A stretch of DNA of 64,000 nucleotides from Mesostigma viride (GCA_009746045.1 RPFO01000231.1:1682840-1746839); one strand, 5' to 3'. Shown: positions 20,378-32,199, numbered from the stretch's first letter. Notes: generated by a model not told the origin, from the sequence alone. Numbers and translations are program-made.

Positions 20378-20790
20378 TGCGCAGGATGTCTGCCAATCAG
20401 TAAATGGCGGATAAAAAGTAATAGCTAGATGCTATACAACTGCGCTGCCTGTGCGGCTTACATGTTAGTCACGGGTTAGAAACCGCACGGGGACAGCAGT
20501 TTTTTGTAGTGGCCTAGCGGTATGATTCGCCGGCTTGCCTATTTAATCGCCGCACGAGCTAGATATCGAACCTAATCCCGGTGTTTGAATATTGAATTAC
20601 ATAGCATGCAATTCCATGCGGAATGAGAGCCCTAGATAGACAGCCGCCTAATATTTCGTCCCACACGCAAAGGTGTCAAGTTGTATAGCCCCTAGCTATT
20701 CCTTTTTATCCGCCAATCTCTTTTTGGCAGACATCCTGCACAGGATGTCTGCCAATTGGTGATTGGCGGGTAAAAAGGAATGGCTAGTCT
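20378..20790. mobile_element. MITE-like element with terminal GGATGTCTGCCAAT motifs
   Basis: CAGGATGTCTGCCAAT...GGCGGATAAAAAG at the left recurs at the right. There it also forms a perfect foldback (about 20693-20786) with GCTATTCCTTTTTATCCGCC, with arms of about 45 bases. The middle part (about 20500-20570) is present inverted at about 38085-38170. No coding frame is seen. Confidence 0.55.
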
Positions 20791-21143
20791 ATCTACTTAG
20801 GCTATAAGCGTTAACTTCACGTGAACTAAGCGCGGAATAGATTCCGGCAAGTGGTTTCCGCCGGATAAATAATGACGTACCTAATTGCCCAAGTGGCAAG
20901 AAGGTTCCGACACATTTTAAAATGACTAACACCTCGTAAGTCGGGGGGTCGGATCACCGTGGTGACGCAGGTATTCCGAACACCGGAAGGGATCCATACC
21001 AGAAAACCGAAACGAAAGTGCCAGAAGGGAAAATATGGCCGGTTAGAATATCACTAAGGCGAGATTCGGTACTGTAGTAGGCTCCAACAGTACGATAGTC
21101 ATCGACTCCCACACTACGACATTTGAGTTATCATACTTAATGA

Positions 21144-21322
21144 TGGAATCTTTTTGCCTCTTGGGCAGTTAGGTCCGTCACTTTTTATCTGGCAAAAAAC
21201 ACTCGGCGGTATCTATTCCGTGTAAGTTCACGTGAACTAAGCGCAGAATTGATACAGGCTAGTGGTTTTCGCCGGAAAAATAGTGCCGGACCAAAGTGCC
21301 CAGGTGGCAAAAAGGTTCCGTC
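21144..21322. repeat. Full palindromic MITE (GGAACCTTTTTGCC family)
   Basis: Arms of about 85 bases meet at GTTCACGTGAAC. The outer ends are GGAATCTTTTTGCC and GGCAAAAAGGTTCC. Single arms or half elements occur at 20810-20915, 24980-25080 and, inverted, 40662-40745. The 86-codon minus frame over it is a by-product. Confidence 0.65.
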
Positions 21323-21329
21323 CATAGGT

Positions 21330-22110
21330 ATAAGAACTTCCACCAGTTCAATTCGTGCTGTGTTCCACCGTGCTGTGTTCCGCTTCATACATGTGTCATG
21401 TCCCACCATGTAATTTGACACTGTTATGAATGTGGCTTCTAACATCCTAATGCACCAACCATCATTTCAACAAGTACTGTACATAATAGAATGATAAATT
21501 GCACAAGCGATCATTCTAATAAATATATTTCACCCGTATGGAGTATTGTGTATTGTAGTTAATGCCAGATTTAATAGTAGTGTATTCTTTATAACGGTAC
21601 CTTGAGACAACCTTGGGCATTTGTGGTTTACATTGGCGGACCACTTGTGAATGGAATGCTTTGTGTAGCTCTTCGTGCCTTGCCATCCTTGCTACCGAAT
21701 AGTCAGGTTTCTCGCACTGCGATGTAATTATAACAGCTGTTGGTAAGTATATATTTCAATGGACGAGATACACACTTCATCCATGGGCTTGTGAAATGCT
21801 TGGACAAATTCATATAAACGGTGGCATTACATACGTAGTTGGCTGATCTATGTATAGTATGTATCGCAAGAAGTGATTTAACCACCGTAAGTGCGTACAT
21901 AGGTCAACTTGCATGGCGTGTTTCAGTATTTGGGCACCACTGGTGTGTTGCCCTTATTATACACTAGACAAGTGCTCCGCCCATGGCTGCATGCTTTGTT
22001 GGGTGGTTGCTGACTTAAGTGTTGTACACTGTACCGCAGGTCCCCCTGTTGATACTGATGTCATCACATTGCGCCCATCTCATGTGCATCGTCGATGTTG
22101 CTTACACCAG
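21330..22110 (+). other. Segment before exon B2, shared with B3
   Basis: The stretch up to the acceptor matches 43470-44230 closely and 2618-3085 more weakly (GGCGGACCACTTGTGA, CCCTGTTGATACTGATG). No conserved frame is seen, although small open frames cross it. Confidence 0.5.
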
Positions 22111-22230
22111 CGTGCTTGGACTCGGCAGCCCCTGGGAACAGAGATGACGGCTGCAACCCCCCCTCCATTCTAAAATACTGCAATGATGGCGTCTCAAACG
22201 ATGGAGACGGATCATTTGGTGTTTGCGTGG
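22111..22230 (+). CDS. Cys-module exon B2
   Basis: This 120-base phase 1-1 exon has acceptor GCTTACACCAG and donor GTACGT. The module starts CLDSAAPGNRDDGC and contains ILKYCNDGVSNDGDGS before FGVCV. Cysteines are at residues 2, 15, 24 and 39, as in B1. Its flanks on both sides resemble B3 rather than B1. A second, broken B-like copy follows 1.4 kb downstream. Confidence 0.77.
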
Positions 22231-23648
22231 GTACGTGGTCATGTGGTTATGTCAGTGTTTTTGCCAAGGTGGGGGGTGATTCAGAAGGTGTGGAAGAGGC
22301 CGCGAGTTGGGCCGAGTGGGGAGTTCGGGAGGGGGAGGGGGCACGGGGGCCTCCACCGGCCCTCCCCAAAAGCTTGCAACATTTTTATGGCCAAAGCAAA
22401 ATGGAAATAGGATTTCTATCGTGGTTTGATGCTTCCTTCAGCATTTTAATAAAACTGGGTCAGCGCGTCAAGATTGTGACCAAACCCCAGAAGCTGATGG
22501 CCCTAGGCAGACTTAATGCACCAAACATGATTTTGGAGTATGCACTAGTTGCAGCCAATCCACCCAGCAGGCAAGCACCAAGGCCAAATAAGGAAGATCA
22601 CGGGCTATGTGGCTGTGGAATGTGGGCCAAGTCACATATCCATTACGTAACAAATGGTCTAAAGGTAGTTTAGTTGGGGTGTAAACCAAACCAAACCAAC
22701 AGATTCTGCCATTGAACTGATGACAAATCTTAGCAGTCTCCGATCAAATACCATTCCTTGAACCCCCTGGATTCATTCTAAAAAGCCTCATATCAAGTTG
22801 CCGGTCCCTTCCCGTTGACGCCCACTCGCCAGCATATTCCTATACATAGCCGCTTTCTCGTCCCTGTTATTCAACCCCCTGCTTTTTGTGTGTCTCCTCT
22901 GTACTTTCACTGACAAGTGAGCAGTCCCCCACTCTAATACACGGGCTCCATGCTGTTTTTGTAATCCGCAGCGCCGCAACCCCCTGTTCCTCCTTATCAG
23001 AACCCAAAATTAAGTTCTCGGACTGACAGCAGGGTTGGAACCAACAAGTTAAAAATCGCTCCGAACAGGCTCCTTTTCTTTCTGTGCATCAGCATGATTG
23101 CAGAGAGTTTCGTTGCTGTAACCATCGGTAGCATCCATTTAGCAAACGTGTAGAAGCGTTCTGAAAACGCTTGCAGAAGCATGCACGTCCCTATGTATGT
23201 TTACTATCCATTCTCTAGCGCAATATTAGGCCAATACATCACCCTAATCCGACATGGTTTAGGTGTGTTACTGCCAATGATGTTCGCAGCCTGTGTTTCG
23301 GGCAAGGGAGAAAGCGGGCATGACCTTCGTATGGTTGCCCAGAGCCCAGCACCTACTGACAAACATGTGCTACAAGTATCCCTACAGACTGACACCCACG
23401 AAAGGAATGTACCAAGTATTTTGATTGGTGACGGGGCAAACATAGGTATCAAGCGGCACTTCATAGAATCTTGCATAGATTCCGGCAGGCTGGTCCAGTG
23501 CCCCGCCGCTTGGTGGCGGCCAGAGGCCCAGCTTGCTGCCTGCTGGCTGCAAAACTCGGCTGGTGGCGGCCCCCCCAGACACTTGCCTGACGGGCACTTG
23601 GCCTGTCCGAACGCCCGCGCGGCCTCCAGATAAGTGTGTCCGGACGGT
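22231..23648 (+). other. B2 to B'2 interval
   Basis: The first 120 bases match the sequence after B3. GGGAGGGGGAGGGGGCACGG near 22330 sits where the G-rich tract of unit 3 begins. From about 23460 to 23635 a GC-rich stretch unlike its surroundings abuts the broken exon B'2. It may be the end of an inserted element. Confidence 0.4.
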
Positions 23649-23727
23649 TGCCGAGACTAAGGCTGGAACATCCCCTCCATTCCAAAATACTGCGATGATG
23701 AAGACACATTGCCTGGTGTTTGCGTGC
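23649..23727 (+). pseudogene. Broken B-type module B'2
   Basis: The right half of a B module is readable: CRD, stop, GWNIPSIPKYCDDED, LPGVCV. The second cysteine codon has become TGG (Trp) and a TAA replaces Glu or Asp just before it. About 12 bases of the acidic loop are missing. The donor is changed to C|GTACGC. No acceptor is seen. It shares the same internal deletion with B'3 (49094-49175), so both descend from one damaged exon. Confidence 0.6.
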
Positions 23728-24496
23728 GTACGCACTTGTGTACTTATGTACCAGAAAGAGCGACCAGGTAACGTACGCCATGTCCGGCCTATGTACCTAT
23801 ACCTGCATGTGTCACGCTGCCTCTTTATTTTTTTTGGGTGGGCCATTAAAACAGGTAAAAAAAGAAGTTTATAAAAGGTATGGACATATAGCGTCGCACT
23901 TCAAGATCGTATGTAATGCTTGCATGAGCCCCATACGCAACAACTGGTGTCAATTCGAGCATTATCTGGTGGGTCCATGGGGCAGTTACAATTTTTTGCT
24001 GGCATGATGATGGCATCCTAGTTTTTGAAATGTACGTACAAAGCCAACCGCAAGGTCAACACATCAAGGTGTGGGATCTTCGCGCATCTCAACGGTTTTA
24101 CATACAACAAGCTCGTTGTACCTCCATGCTGGGGAATCCATTTATAGAGCTAAGGGGCCATGTGCTCGGACCGTCCATTATACCTCAAGTGGGTGCACAC
24201 ATGTGAATGCGTGGTGTCAGAACAATGTAAATCTGACTTTGGGACTTTGTACATGGAGATAACGACAAATGTAATAGTAGTAATACATCCTCTAGCCCCT
24301 AAACTATCCTCATGCGGATTTTCGACCACGAGTTCAACTCATGGTCGAAAATCGGCATTGGTTTGTGGCAGAACTGCAAATCACACGGGAGGTTAAATTT
24401 CATCGGAAATTTAATCGATAAATGGGCAGATTTATAGCCGACAAGTCGGCTGCAAGTTCACCATAGTTGTTGACTGCCCCATGTAAACTAACCTAC
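23728..24496 (+). other. Interval after B'2
   Basis: The start (GTACCAGAAAGAG) matches the sequence after B1 and B'3. At 24312-24352 a perfect foldback TTTTCGACCA...TGGTCGAAAA occurs, diverged at 6093-6125. No gene is seen. Confidence 0.4.
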
Positions 24497-24843
24497 CAAC
24501 ATCCAAGGGCTGTCCTTGGAGGTCAAGCAATCATTGCCCATGACTTGCCGTTCAGGGTGAGCTATCATAAGCTTAAATATCTGAAGGATATGCCATGGAT
24601 AATAAGTCAAAGGGGTTCAAGACCCACGTCATTTTGGTAGAGTGTGCAAATTTTGAATTCATGCAGCAAGAACTAGGCACCTACCTCTTAAAGGACGACA
24701 AATAATGATTTGGTGAACGACTTGAGCCATTGGGGTCATCATTTGGTGGGCTATGCCAGTAGTTACACCCTGCACATCCCACAGGGGTACCGTTGGAAAA
24801 AGCAGCAGAGGGGGTCTACTAACATGGCCACCAACCATGCCAT
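24497..24843 (-). pseudogene. Degenerate copy 3 of the small secreted-protein gene
   Basis: The minus-strand start at 24843 gives MAWLVAMLVDPLCCFFQRYP. The expected frame resumes one base away as NGTPVGCAGCNYWHSPPNDD. Exon 1 ends at donor GTAGGT (exon end 24685). Exon 2 (24497-24580, acceptor CCTTCAG, donor GTAGGT) contains MIAHPERQVM, but an insertion of five bases shifts it out of frame. Both the shared one-base shift and this private insertion argue for a pseudogene. Confidence 0.5.
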
Positions 24844-26037
24844 ACCACAAAATCCTCTTTCACAATGATGGGCAAGCATAGCTGCATCATCAGACTGCTC
24901 TTATATGGCACCTTCATGCTGTTGCCATCTTGTCCATGCCCGTAAGTAACCTGGTACGGATACCCCACTTAAATCATAGATAGCTCTCAAAAACGCCGGA
25001 ACTTGAGTGTACCGGCCAGTGGTTATTGCCGGCTAAATAGCTCCGGACCTAATGGCCGCAGTGGCAAAAAGGTTCTGGCGCTATTTCGAGCTAACTGGAG
25101 GCAACCACCAACGAACTATTGTAGTTAAGGCTATTTCAGCTTTCCTTAGCAAGGATAAACTAGGCCTGAGCTGCTATTGCTTTCCAGGTGATGGTCAGCA
25201 CACCCGGTGGCACATGCTGACCTTGGGAAGTTTTTACTTACTGTACCATTACATCCTTGATGGTGCGGGGTGCCTCATAGAGCAGCCAACTGCCTCACAC
25301 TCATGCAGTATGTGCGAGGGAAATGTCTAACAAACATATATTTAAGTATTACAAATCGGTACAGCCTCTGAATATCAGCGCCATCACACTTTGGCAAGTA
25401 AATTGACAGGGGGGAGCATCTAAGAAGTGTGTTTTAGGAAGGGGCCAGGCCATGGTCAAGAAAGAGCACGAATAATGAAAAAAGAATGTGCCGCACAAGC
25501 TAGAATGTGCCACACAATAATAAATTAATGTCGAAACATTGACTAGAAAACAATGCTTCAGCTTTACCTTGCTTGGCTGGCGTGTTCACCTTGGCCTAGG
25601 CAGTGGCCATGAAAGTGCACTTTGCGGCGCATGAGATATGGCACCAAAATTGTGCAGCATGGTTGCTAGATTCGGCAATTTTTGGCCACCCTTGCTCGTT
25701 AATGGCTACCACTGGGCATCAACACAAGCGCGAAGAAACCGATATTTCCCTTGATCAATGCACGCCAGAAAGGTTTTGCTGTCAACGTTTCTGACGGCCT
25801 GATGGCAGTTTTTTTTCTAACAAGCACGCTGCTGACTCGTATTGAATATCAATCCTACGTGTCAATATTGGGGGGGTATAATCTTAGAATGTACAGAATC
25901 TATTGCCTGAGTTTGGCCAGATTCAATCGCAAACATGTTGAACCAGTGAATTTTGGACACTGCTGGACTAACTTCATGATCCACTTATGCTGTTTTGCCA
26001 TGCGTGCGTGCGTGTCTTTTATGTTCCCTGATATCAG
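24844..26037 (+). other. Interval before exon C2, with decayed signal-peptide frame
   Basis: It contains the third-family MITE arm (24980-25080), the segment shared by all B-C intervals (25140-25410), and at about 25554 MLQLYLAWLA, the relative of the 7305 frame. That relative is broken by a two-base loss and a TAG. Confidence 0.45.
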
Positions 26038-26154
26038 CCTGCTATGACACGCAAGCTGGTGGTGCTCGAGACGACGGATGCACTGCTAGTGCCCCCATCT
26101 GCGGTGACCTCGGTCCCAGCGATGCGGACGGCTCACCCGGGGCCACATGCGCAT
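26038..26154 (+). CDS. Cys-module exon C2
   Basis: This 117-base phase 1-1 exon has acceptor CTGATATCAG and donor T|GTACGT. The module starts ACYDTQAGGARDDGC and contains TASAPICGDLGPSDADGS before ATCA. Cysteines are at 2, 15, 22 and 38. All substitutions relative to C1 lie in the loops (SGNN to AGGA, VGL to API). Cysteines, the DDGC box and the acidic loop are unchanged, as expected for selection on protein. Confidence 0.8.
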
Positions 26155-27540
26155 GTACGTTTCTTAATGCACGCCTAAGCACCCTGGTACCGCACTGGTG
26201 AACTCATACATGAGACCCGCATGTACCTTTTTCAATAAGATATTACCGGATCCATTTCTGTCCTTGCTTTGCTTTGCATTCATCACCACAAAATCGGATT
26301 TCCTTGAAAATAGTTTAGTATAGTGGTACGAGAGAGACCGCCGCAGCTGTCTGGGACAGCCAGCCGCACGAATGGCAGGCGTTAGACAAGTCGTAAATTC
26401 ACTATGGGACATTGTGGGCTGGCTACCCTTGGTCAGGTCGCGCGCCACTGGTTCTTGGGCTCTGGTACAGAATGTAGGACATTGCTGGAAATCCGGCGTC
26501 ACATGCAGGTGACGTGACGGTCGCCACTTGTCAGTGGCCCTATTTTGTGACGTAAGCACTTTTCGTGGCAAGCCTAAGCGGGCTTTGTAACTCGAAGTAG
26601 GAATCGTTCAAAGCTAATCTATTTGAAAGGGAGTTTGTGCCACAAGTCTGACGTAACATGGAAATTGAACATGGAAATTGAGTTGACGGTTGTCAACGGC
26701 TGTCCTGCTTGGTCAAAGGGGAATATAGCCAAACGTAGTTGGTCGTCTGGGTATTTTTTTTCACCCGCCCACCCACCCCTTTTTTCTCTGTTGCTTTGGG
26801 GCATGCACTGTCTAGCCGCTGGCAATTGGAACGCCAAAATAGGTGATAAATTTACAATTAGTGTGTGCAGGCTTTGACAGTTGAGCCTAGCCACACCCTC
26901 ACTGCCGATTGTTCAAGTCATAGTGGAGTTAGGCAGTTCACCATGAGCACTGGGGCCCAGCACATGCCCCCTCGGTCCGATCTTGTCCCACATCTCCATG
27001 TCTGGCCACCCAGGCCGTTTCCAGCTCTGGTGGTAGGAACGCAACCACTTGGAATTCTGGGCTCTTGTTGGCATGAGGATGGCTCCCCTCCCGCCCTCGT
27101 GTGGCCGCTACGGTTTCCCGCAGGCCAGAGCCACATGCGTTCCCCTGTATAGAGGGGTGCATCCCAGTGCTGCCGCTTTAGGACCTATGCCACCTGGGAA
27201 CGTCTCCAGCTCACCCAACCACCAGCACCAGCCCCCTGTCAAGGCCGCTGGGATTCCCCGGGGGTAGAGCCACTGCCACTGGCTCTATGTGCCCCCTATG
27301 TACTGTACGTAATGACGATGATGGCTCCGGACCTCCTGACGCCCCGGCTCACCATCACCATGGTCTCACGAGCCTTGACGCTGCCACAGCCAAGTCGAGC
27401 TTTAGGGTACATATATGATGCATTTTATGAATCATTTTATACAACAACCCCTGACCTCACTGCCGGGTTCCGTGCACACTGCCCCTCGCGGGAGTGCGCT
27501 GGAAAATGGCAAAGACATAGCGGAGCTGCCGCCTTATTTT
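26155..27540 (+). other. C2-D2 intron, left part
   Basis: To about 26780 it is collinear with C1 and C3 introns. The region 26850-27000 (GTGTGCAGGC..TGACAGTTG, GGGGCCCAGCACATGCCCCC) recurs at 35636-35760 in the D2-E2 intron. The tyrosine recombinase present in units 1 and 3 is absent. Confidence 0.45.
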
Positions 27541-27655
27541 CCAGGCTTGCCAGTCGTGTAGCATGTTTAAAAGATATTTATTAAACGCGCGCCGATACCC
27601 ACGGTTTTCCGAAGCCCCCCAACTTTCCCTTATTGCCAAGGGAAGAAGGGGCCTG

Positions 27656-27686
<31 letters not shown>

Positions 27687-28540
27687 GAGCACCTTGAGGA
27701 TACGGGCGCCTGTTCCCTCCCCATGCCGCCAGCACGCCCTGACCCACAGCAGCCGCTGCCATTGGTGCACCCCTTTCTCTGCCTCTGGTTTCCTTAGACC
27801 CCACTCCATCTGAAAACGCCCTGCTTCCCTCGTGCATGCCGCTATGCGAAAGAAATCCCCGGTGGACACTATACCCGAGGGCAAAACTAGGGCTCCCTTC
27901 AGGAATCGTCACCTCGCTCTTTCCTTTCGCAGGGCTCTCCGCCAAAATCCACCGTCTCTAAAAAACCTCCTTCCCTCTTCCCTGACTTTCGAAACCAAAG
28001 TCACTACGGGCTCCTAACTGGAGCCCGGCCGGCGCACCCCAGCGCCATGATGGAACATCCCAGGACCAGCGCTACAGCCATTCACCAATATCTCAAAAAA
28101 CAGCAGGTCACCTCCCTGTAAATGGGGAGGCCAGCAGCGTTGACTTACATTGGGCGTAGCCGCCATAGTGGCCGCAAAGCGGCCCCCATGGGGGCCAGCC
28201 CACCTTTCCTCACGTCGGAACGTTGCAAGCTGCAAAAAGGCCTCCCGACCTTCACCACACCACTTAAAGTATGTGTGAAAATGAATAACAGAGCACATGG
28301 TCTCAAGGCGCCGCGCCCCCCTCAAAAGGGTGGGCACGGTTGACAGAAGGCACTATGTAGTACTGGCACAGCGCCGGTCCCCTTCTACTCTAGTCCTATG
28401 TAGCACAAGCACCTCACATGGCGCATGTGACGGACAGTAAAGCTACGCTACAGGCGGCAGATTGGCCCCCTTTGAGCCCGCTGCAACATGACTATAATAA
28501 CATGAGCAGGTAGCTCGGAAGTTGCGTCATTTATTCAGAC
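27541..28540. repeat. About 0.9-kb repeat, copy 1 (second at 35860-36790)
   Basis: The stretch from AAAGATATTTATTAAACGCG through CTCTGCCTCTGGTTTCC and GGGTCACCTCCCTGTAAATG-like sequence to GGCGGCAGATTGGCC occurs again in the next intron with moderate divergence. Both carry a minus-strand frame starting MAESPA.G and EVTIPEGSPSFAL (27457-27945 and 35927-36241). Copy 1 has a (CT)n run at 27653-27682 inside that frame. It is probably an unclassified mobile element. Confidence 0.55.
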
Positions 28541-28725
28541 GCAAAATTTGCATGGTGAAAAAATGCTGTCCGGGCCGAGGCCGCGTGACACCCAAAAATG
28601 ACAAAAGCAAACCCACCTAGCTAAGCTCGGCCGCTTTCCTTTTCACAAGGACAGCATGCAAGGGAAAGCGAACCTTTGCTTTAATGGAGCTTCACTGTCG
28701 AAGCCATTTCTGGCCCTGAGCAGCA
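28541..28725 (+). mobile_element. R1 retroelement 5' leader, copy a
   Basis: TGCGTCATTTATTCAGACGC, then GGCCGAGGCCGCGTGACAC and CAAACCCACCTAGCTAAG, also precede the gag-like frames at 45755-46033 and 60600-60824. It marks the left end of the R1 family. Confidence 0.5.
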
Positions 28726-29544
28726 ATGCCGAAGGGGCGCAAGGCAACAATAAGACAGGCAGCGCGCAAGGGCGGGACGCCCATGCCGCGTGCTGCAGCC
28801 AGTCACGCGCCAGTCGCCTTCAGCGCCGAAAAGAAGCAGCTCGCCGCTCTGCTCGCCAAGTGCACCAGCCCAGCAGAGGCTGTGGATGCAGTCGTGCTGG
28901 TCTTCGGTACCGAGGACTGGGTGACGGAGGCCAGCTCGTGGAGCTCAAGCCAGCCGAAGTCTGCTGTGCAGTTGCTGGCCGATCACGTCGAAGTTGCCGA
29001 TGTGTTGGACACACGCGATTCAAACGAAGCATTGGTGGCAAAACTGCTGGCTGTGACAGATCTCATGGCGGAGGACGAGGAGGCGCGGCCACCATCAACC
29101 CCTTCGCAACGAAAAATGACCAAGCCGCAAGGCAAGGCCGAAAATTCGGCAGCTGGGGGGGCTCTCAGAAAGGAAACGAGGGCGAGGTTGGCGACATTTG
29201 TTGGGGCACCTCCGGAAGCCGATAATCAGGATGACGAGGAGCTGGAGGAGGTGGGGACGCAACCCAGAAATTCATGAATGCGAGGTTTGAAGGCAGCGCT
29301 GGGAGGAATGGAGGGGGTGGGAAGCCAATTCAAGGCCTGGAAAAGGGTGCTGCTGCTGAGCCGAGCCAAGAGCGTGAAATATCGGATGTCAGACCGGGTG
29401 CTGCCGGCATGGTTAGAGGATGCCAGCGACAATTGGATGGGAATCTGGGAGGTAGTTGACACCAGCATGGGTCACGCGCTGGCCGAAACGGTGCTGAAAA
29501 CGCCACTAAAACTATCCTGGCCACGCACCCCCAGGATACTGTAG
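28726..29544 (+). pseudogene. R1 gag-like ORF, copy a (one stop)
   Basis: The frame runs from MPKGRKATIRQAARKG through FSAEKKQLAALLAKC, LLADHVEVADVL and an acidic linker to TQPRNS. A TGA (29275-29277) follows, and the same frame continues with MRGLKAALGGMEGVGS and DASDNWMGIWEV up to 29544. In copy b the corresponding position is read through without a stop, so the TGA is a mutation. The total is about 270 codons. By position this is the first ORF of a retrotransposon. No zinc knuckle is visible. The polymerase part is missing here. Confidence 0.6.
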
Positions 29545-30485
29545 TCCAGTAAGCGTACCGGTAGTTATACAAGGTCCCTAAAATTAACAAACACAAATCT
29601 CGCCCATTGACCCCTTGGGCCGCTCCGAGTCCACTAAACAGTAATCAATCACGGCTTTCTGAAAACCATTCAGTCAAAGCTTTGTTAGGCAACAGGCCGA
29701 CCTTACAGGTCCCTAGCTTCACAGCCGGTGCACTACAAACAAAGCAATCAGGAATCTTTGTCAGCAAGTCATATAATTTCTACTATTGATTTTTCGGAGC
29801 ACTAAACAATATTTGCCGACCCTTATGAACAACTGGGTATTTTAAGGAGAATTAGACGAGCATGAAACCCTTTGTAAAAATCGGATTAGTCATCCCATGT
29901 CGCAGACAGCGTTCCACATCGCAGGCCAAGCATACATAGCGGCTCTATGTTTCCCGCATGTGTTAATTGAGCTACATTCAGAAAAAAACATTTCTGATGT
30001 CCTCAGAATCATGAGTAATGGACTGCCTGCAGGGGACATGCAAAGAGGCCATGTATTTACCATGCACGCTCACCTAGCCTGCCTAGCATACGTCGTCTGT
30101 TTGTGTGTTCTAGGCACTACTGTATGCAACTTGATGACTTGGCAGAGAGTTTCGTCATGTGGCTTTGGCTTATATGTGCAGGCTGTTAGCCTACAGAACA
30201 AATGGAATTTCCAGCAGTGGCAGGAATTGCTGCAAAGCGCCCACTTAGATTTTCCGTGTCAGCAATGTCAGTTTTTTGTGGTCCAAAAGATAGTCACTGT
30301 TCTCAAATTATTACAAAGTTCTGCCATTTCCCTCATAGTAGTTTTGAAACTAATGTATGGTACACCTTCTGCCCATGACTGCCTTGGTTTTGCAAACTTA
30401 AGGTGAAGCAATCTTTGAACATTTCTGCCGTATCCATGCTGGCTGTGTGCTTCATGCATGCCTTCTGTCCTCTCCCTGAAATCAG
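29545..30485 (+). other. C2-D2 intron, right part
   Basis: It holds the segment conserved in all C-D introns (30070-30310). The 169-codon plus frame 29897-30406 crosses it but is not kept open in the other two copies. No gene is called. Confidence 0.45.
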
Positions 30486-30611
30486 CCTGTTTGGACTCAG
30501 CAGGGGGAGATACCCCAGACCTTGGCTGCACCAGTGATGCTGCCAAGCCCTTCTGTCCGGATGGTTCTGCAAGCGATGGGGACAACTCGCCCGGTGCCGG
30601 CCCATGCGCGG
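30486..30611 (+). CDS. Cys-module exon D2
   Basis: This 126-base phase 1-1 exon has acceptor CCTGAAATCAG and donor GTATGT. The module starts CLDSAGGDTPDLGC and continues TSDAAKPFCPDGSASDGD to GPCA. Cysteines are at residues 2, 15, 24 and 41. It is nearly identical to D3 over the first half and differs clearly from D1, so units 2 and 3 are the younger pair or have exchanged sequence. Confidence 0.8.
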
Positions 30612-30910
30612 GTATGTTACAGTACAGGCAGCCAGGCTGGTGCTGCACTCAACTTCAGACACGCACGCACGGCTAAGTTTTCATTCGCAATGTATTGCTG
30701 AATCTTTTGTGGGTTGCAACGTTTTGTAGATATCTTCCAGCCTTGTCAGTTTTGTTCATGCCGAGCGATGTTGTCAGTCACCGGTTTCAATCTTGCATGT
30801 GCTGCCTATAGGAGGGATAGCATGCTTGTTCCTCACACACGACAGCCATGGTAAGCCAACCTTTTTCTGGATGCTCTTAACATGGCTTAGATGTCTCTCA
30901 AAAGCGCGAA

Positions 30911-31210
30911 TTGCTCTACTTCTGCACTGGAGCAGATGATACTGCAACCAAACCAGATCTGATACGACTAAAGAGTTTCAGTCTGATGCGTTTAGAACCA
31001 CAGATGGCAGTTTCAGTCTGCAGGTGCAACTTGGTTCCGGAGCGCGCCACTGCACTGCGTGAGCTGCCGCTCATTGTATCTTGTGAAACATGTTTGTGGG
31101 GAGGGCTAGCATGCACACGGGTAGTCTTTGGTAGATTTTCTAGTAATGCTACTCTTAGCAGAGGTTACACCCATCCTCCGCCCCCACTCCATAAGAGTAC
31201 ATACATATGA
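30911..31210 (+). CDS. Conserved frame upstream of R2, copy b
   Basis: It holds LEPQMAVSVCRCNLVPERAT and then LPLIVSCETCLWGGLACTR. It has three more bases than copy a at the Asn-Leu-Val site, which keeps the frame. It extends past the end of copy a into the promoter region. See the 13767-14009 relative. The function is unknown. Confidence 0.28.
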   Translation: MLYFCTGADDTATKPDLIRLKSFSLMRLEPQMAVSVCRCNLVPERATALRELPLIVSCETCLWGGLACTRVVFGRFSSNATLSRGYTHPPPPLHKSTYI

Positions 31211-31329
31211 AGGGGAAGCAGGGGAGGTGACCTAGCTTGTGTTTTTCTAGCCCCGATACTCATAGGCTCAAGCATTGCGGTACAATACAATTAGAATAGA
31301 CATCAACGGCAAAAGCAGTACCGGAACGT

Positions 31330-32115
31330 GATGGCAGTGTCAGGGAAGACGAAGAGGGCGCAGCCCCTCCCAAATAAGTCCTGGAAATGTCGATCCGGAT
31401 GTACAGGTAGGTAGTGTGGAGGGACATCGCTATGAAGGGAGGTGCTACGGGCGGGGAGGGGGGGAGTGGAGAAGCTGGGCCTTGTGAATCCTAGCACTGA
31501 CAGACAAGCGGCGAGTAGAGGACTTGGACAACGTCCTGAGGCATCCAGGGTACTTTGTGGAACCGGAGGGTCAGGTTATGTCCTAGAAGTGATAGCCGCA
31601 GTTCTTGCTGATGCCATCAATGACCCCGACACTGAGCGAAGAGTAGGAGGTGCGCCGGGATGGCTATGTGTGGGAGAAGCTTAAGAACACCGGCCGTTCT
31701 ACACGACCTCGCGGACCGCGCCGCCGCTTTTCTTACAGGCATGGATGCTGCTATGAGCCAGGCCAGCCGGCTGCCCGCTCTAATTTCCACCTTAACTACT
31801 GGCCCTTCATGGCTGATGCCAGATGATGAAACCATTGATTTGACATTGAGTTTGGGACGACTTGTGCATGGCAGCCTCCCCGAGGAGGCAGTGGCTATGG
31901 CTGTCCAGTCGCAGGTGCTGCCCAGGCAGCGCTGGAATGCGGGGGTTCAGCTGCTCCAGGGCGAAACGCCATTCCCCAGTTGAGATGACCTCCAAGAAGA
32001 GCCTGCCGGAGTCAGTAACTGAAGTACAGTCAGCCGAGGCGGTGTCGGGCGGAAGCATCATGGGTTGGCTGCACGCCACGTGTCCAAAGTGGAAGGGACC
32101 TGCGTGAGACTGCAA
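31330..32115 (+). pseudogene. R2 gag-like ORF remnant, copy b
   Basis: It starts MAVSGKTKRAQPLPNKSWK and stops soon after at TAG unless spliced at the GT in GGTAGGTAG. The main frame resumes with a GYFVEPEGQ-like segment, then GYVLEVIAAVLADAIND and PGWLCVGEA. Downstream SLPEEAVAMAVQSQVLPRQR is read in another frame. Several shifts show it is inactive. Related sequence continues to about 32815 (RTWKGADLQNRLEKGKELR near 32280), where homology to copy c ends. Confidence 0.45.
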
Positions 32116-32199
32116 GCTCTTTGCACATCACTGAGCTGGCACTCGCACTGGACACGCTGAGAGGATAGTCAGGCTGGCAGAAGCAGGGAAAGGGCAGCG

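Noticed and set aside
19874-20428. 184- and 90-codon plus frames of YP and SI dipeptides
   Set aside because: Same cause: the CCATAT hexamer has no stop codon in these frames.
28656-29225. 189-codon frame overlapping the R1 gag-like ORF
   Set aside because: The other frame (28726-29544) is the one conserved in copies b and c. This is its shadow.
29897-30406. 169-codon plus frame in the C2-D2 intron
   Set aside because: The homologous DNA in units 1 and 3 has insertions and deletions that are not multiples of three, so the frame is not maintained.
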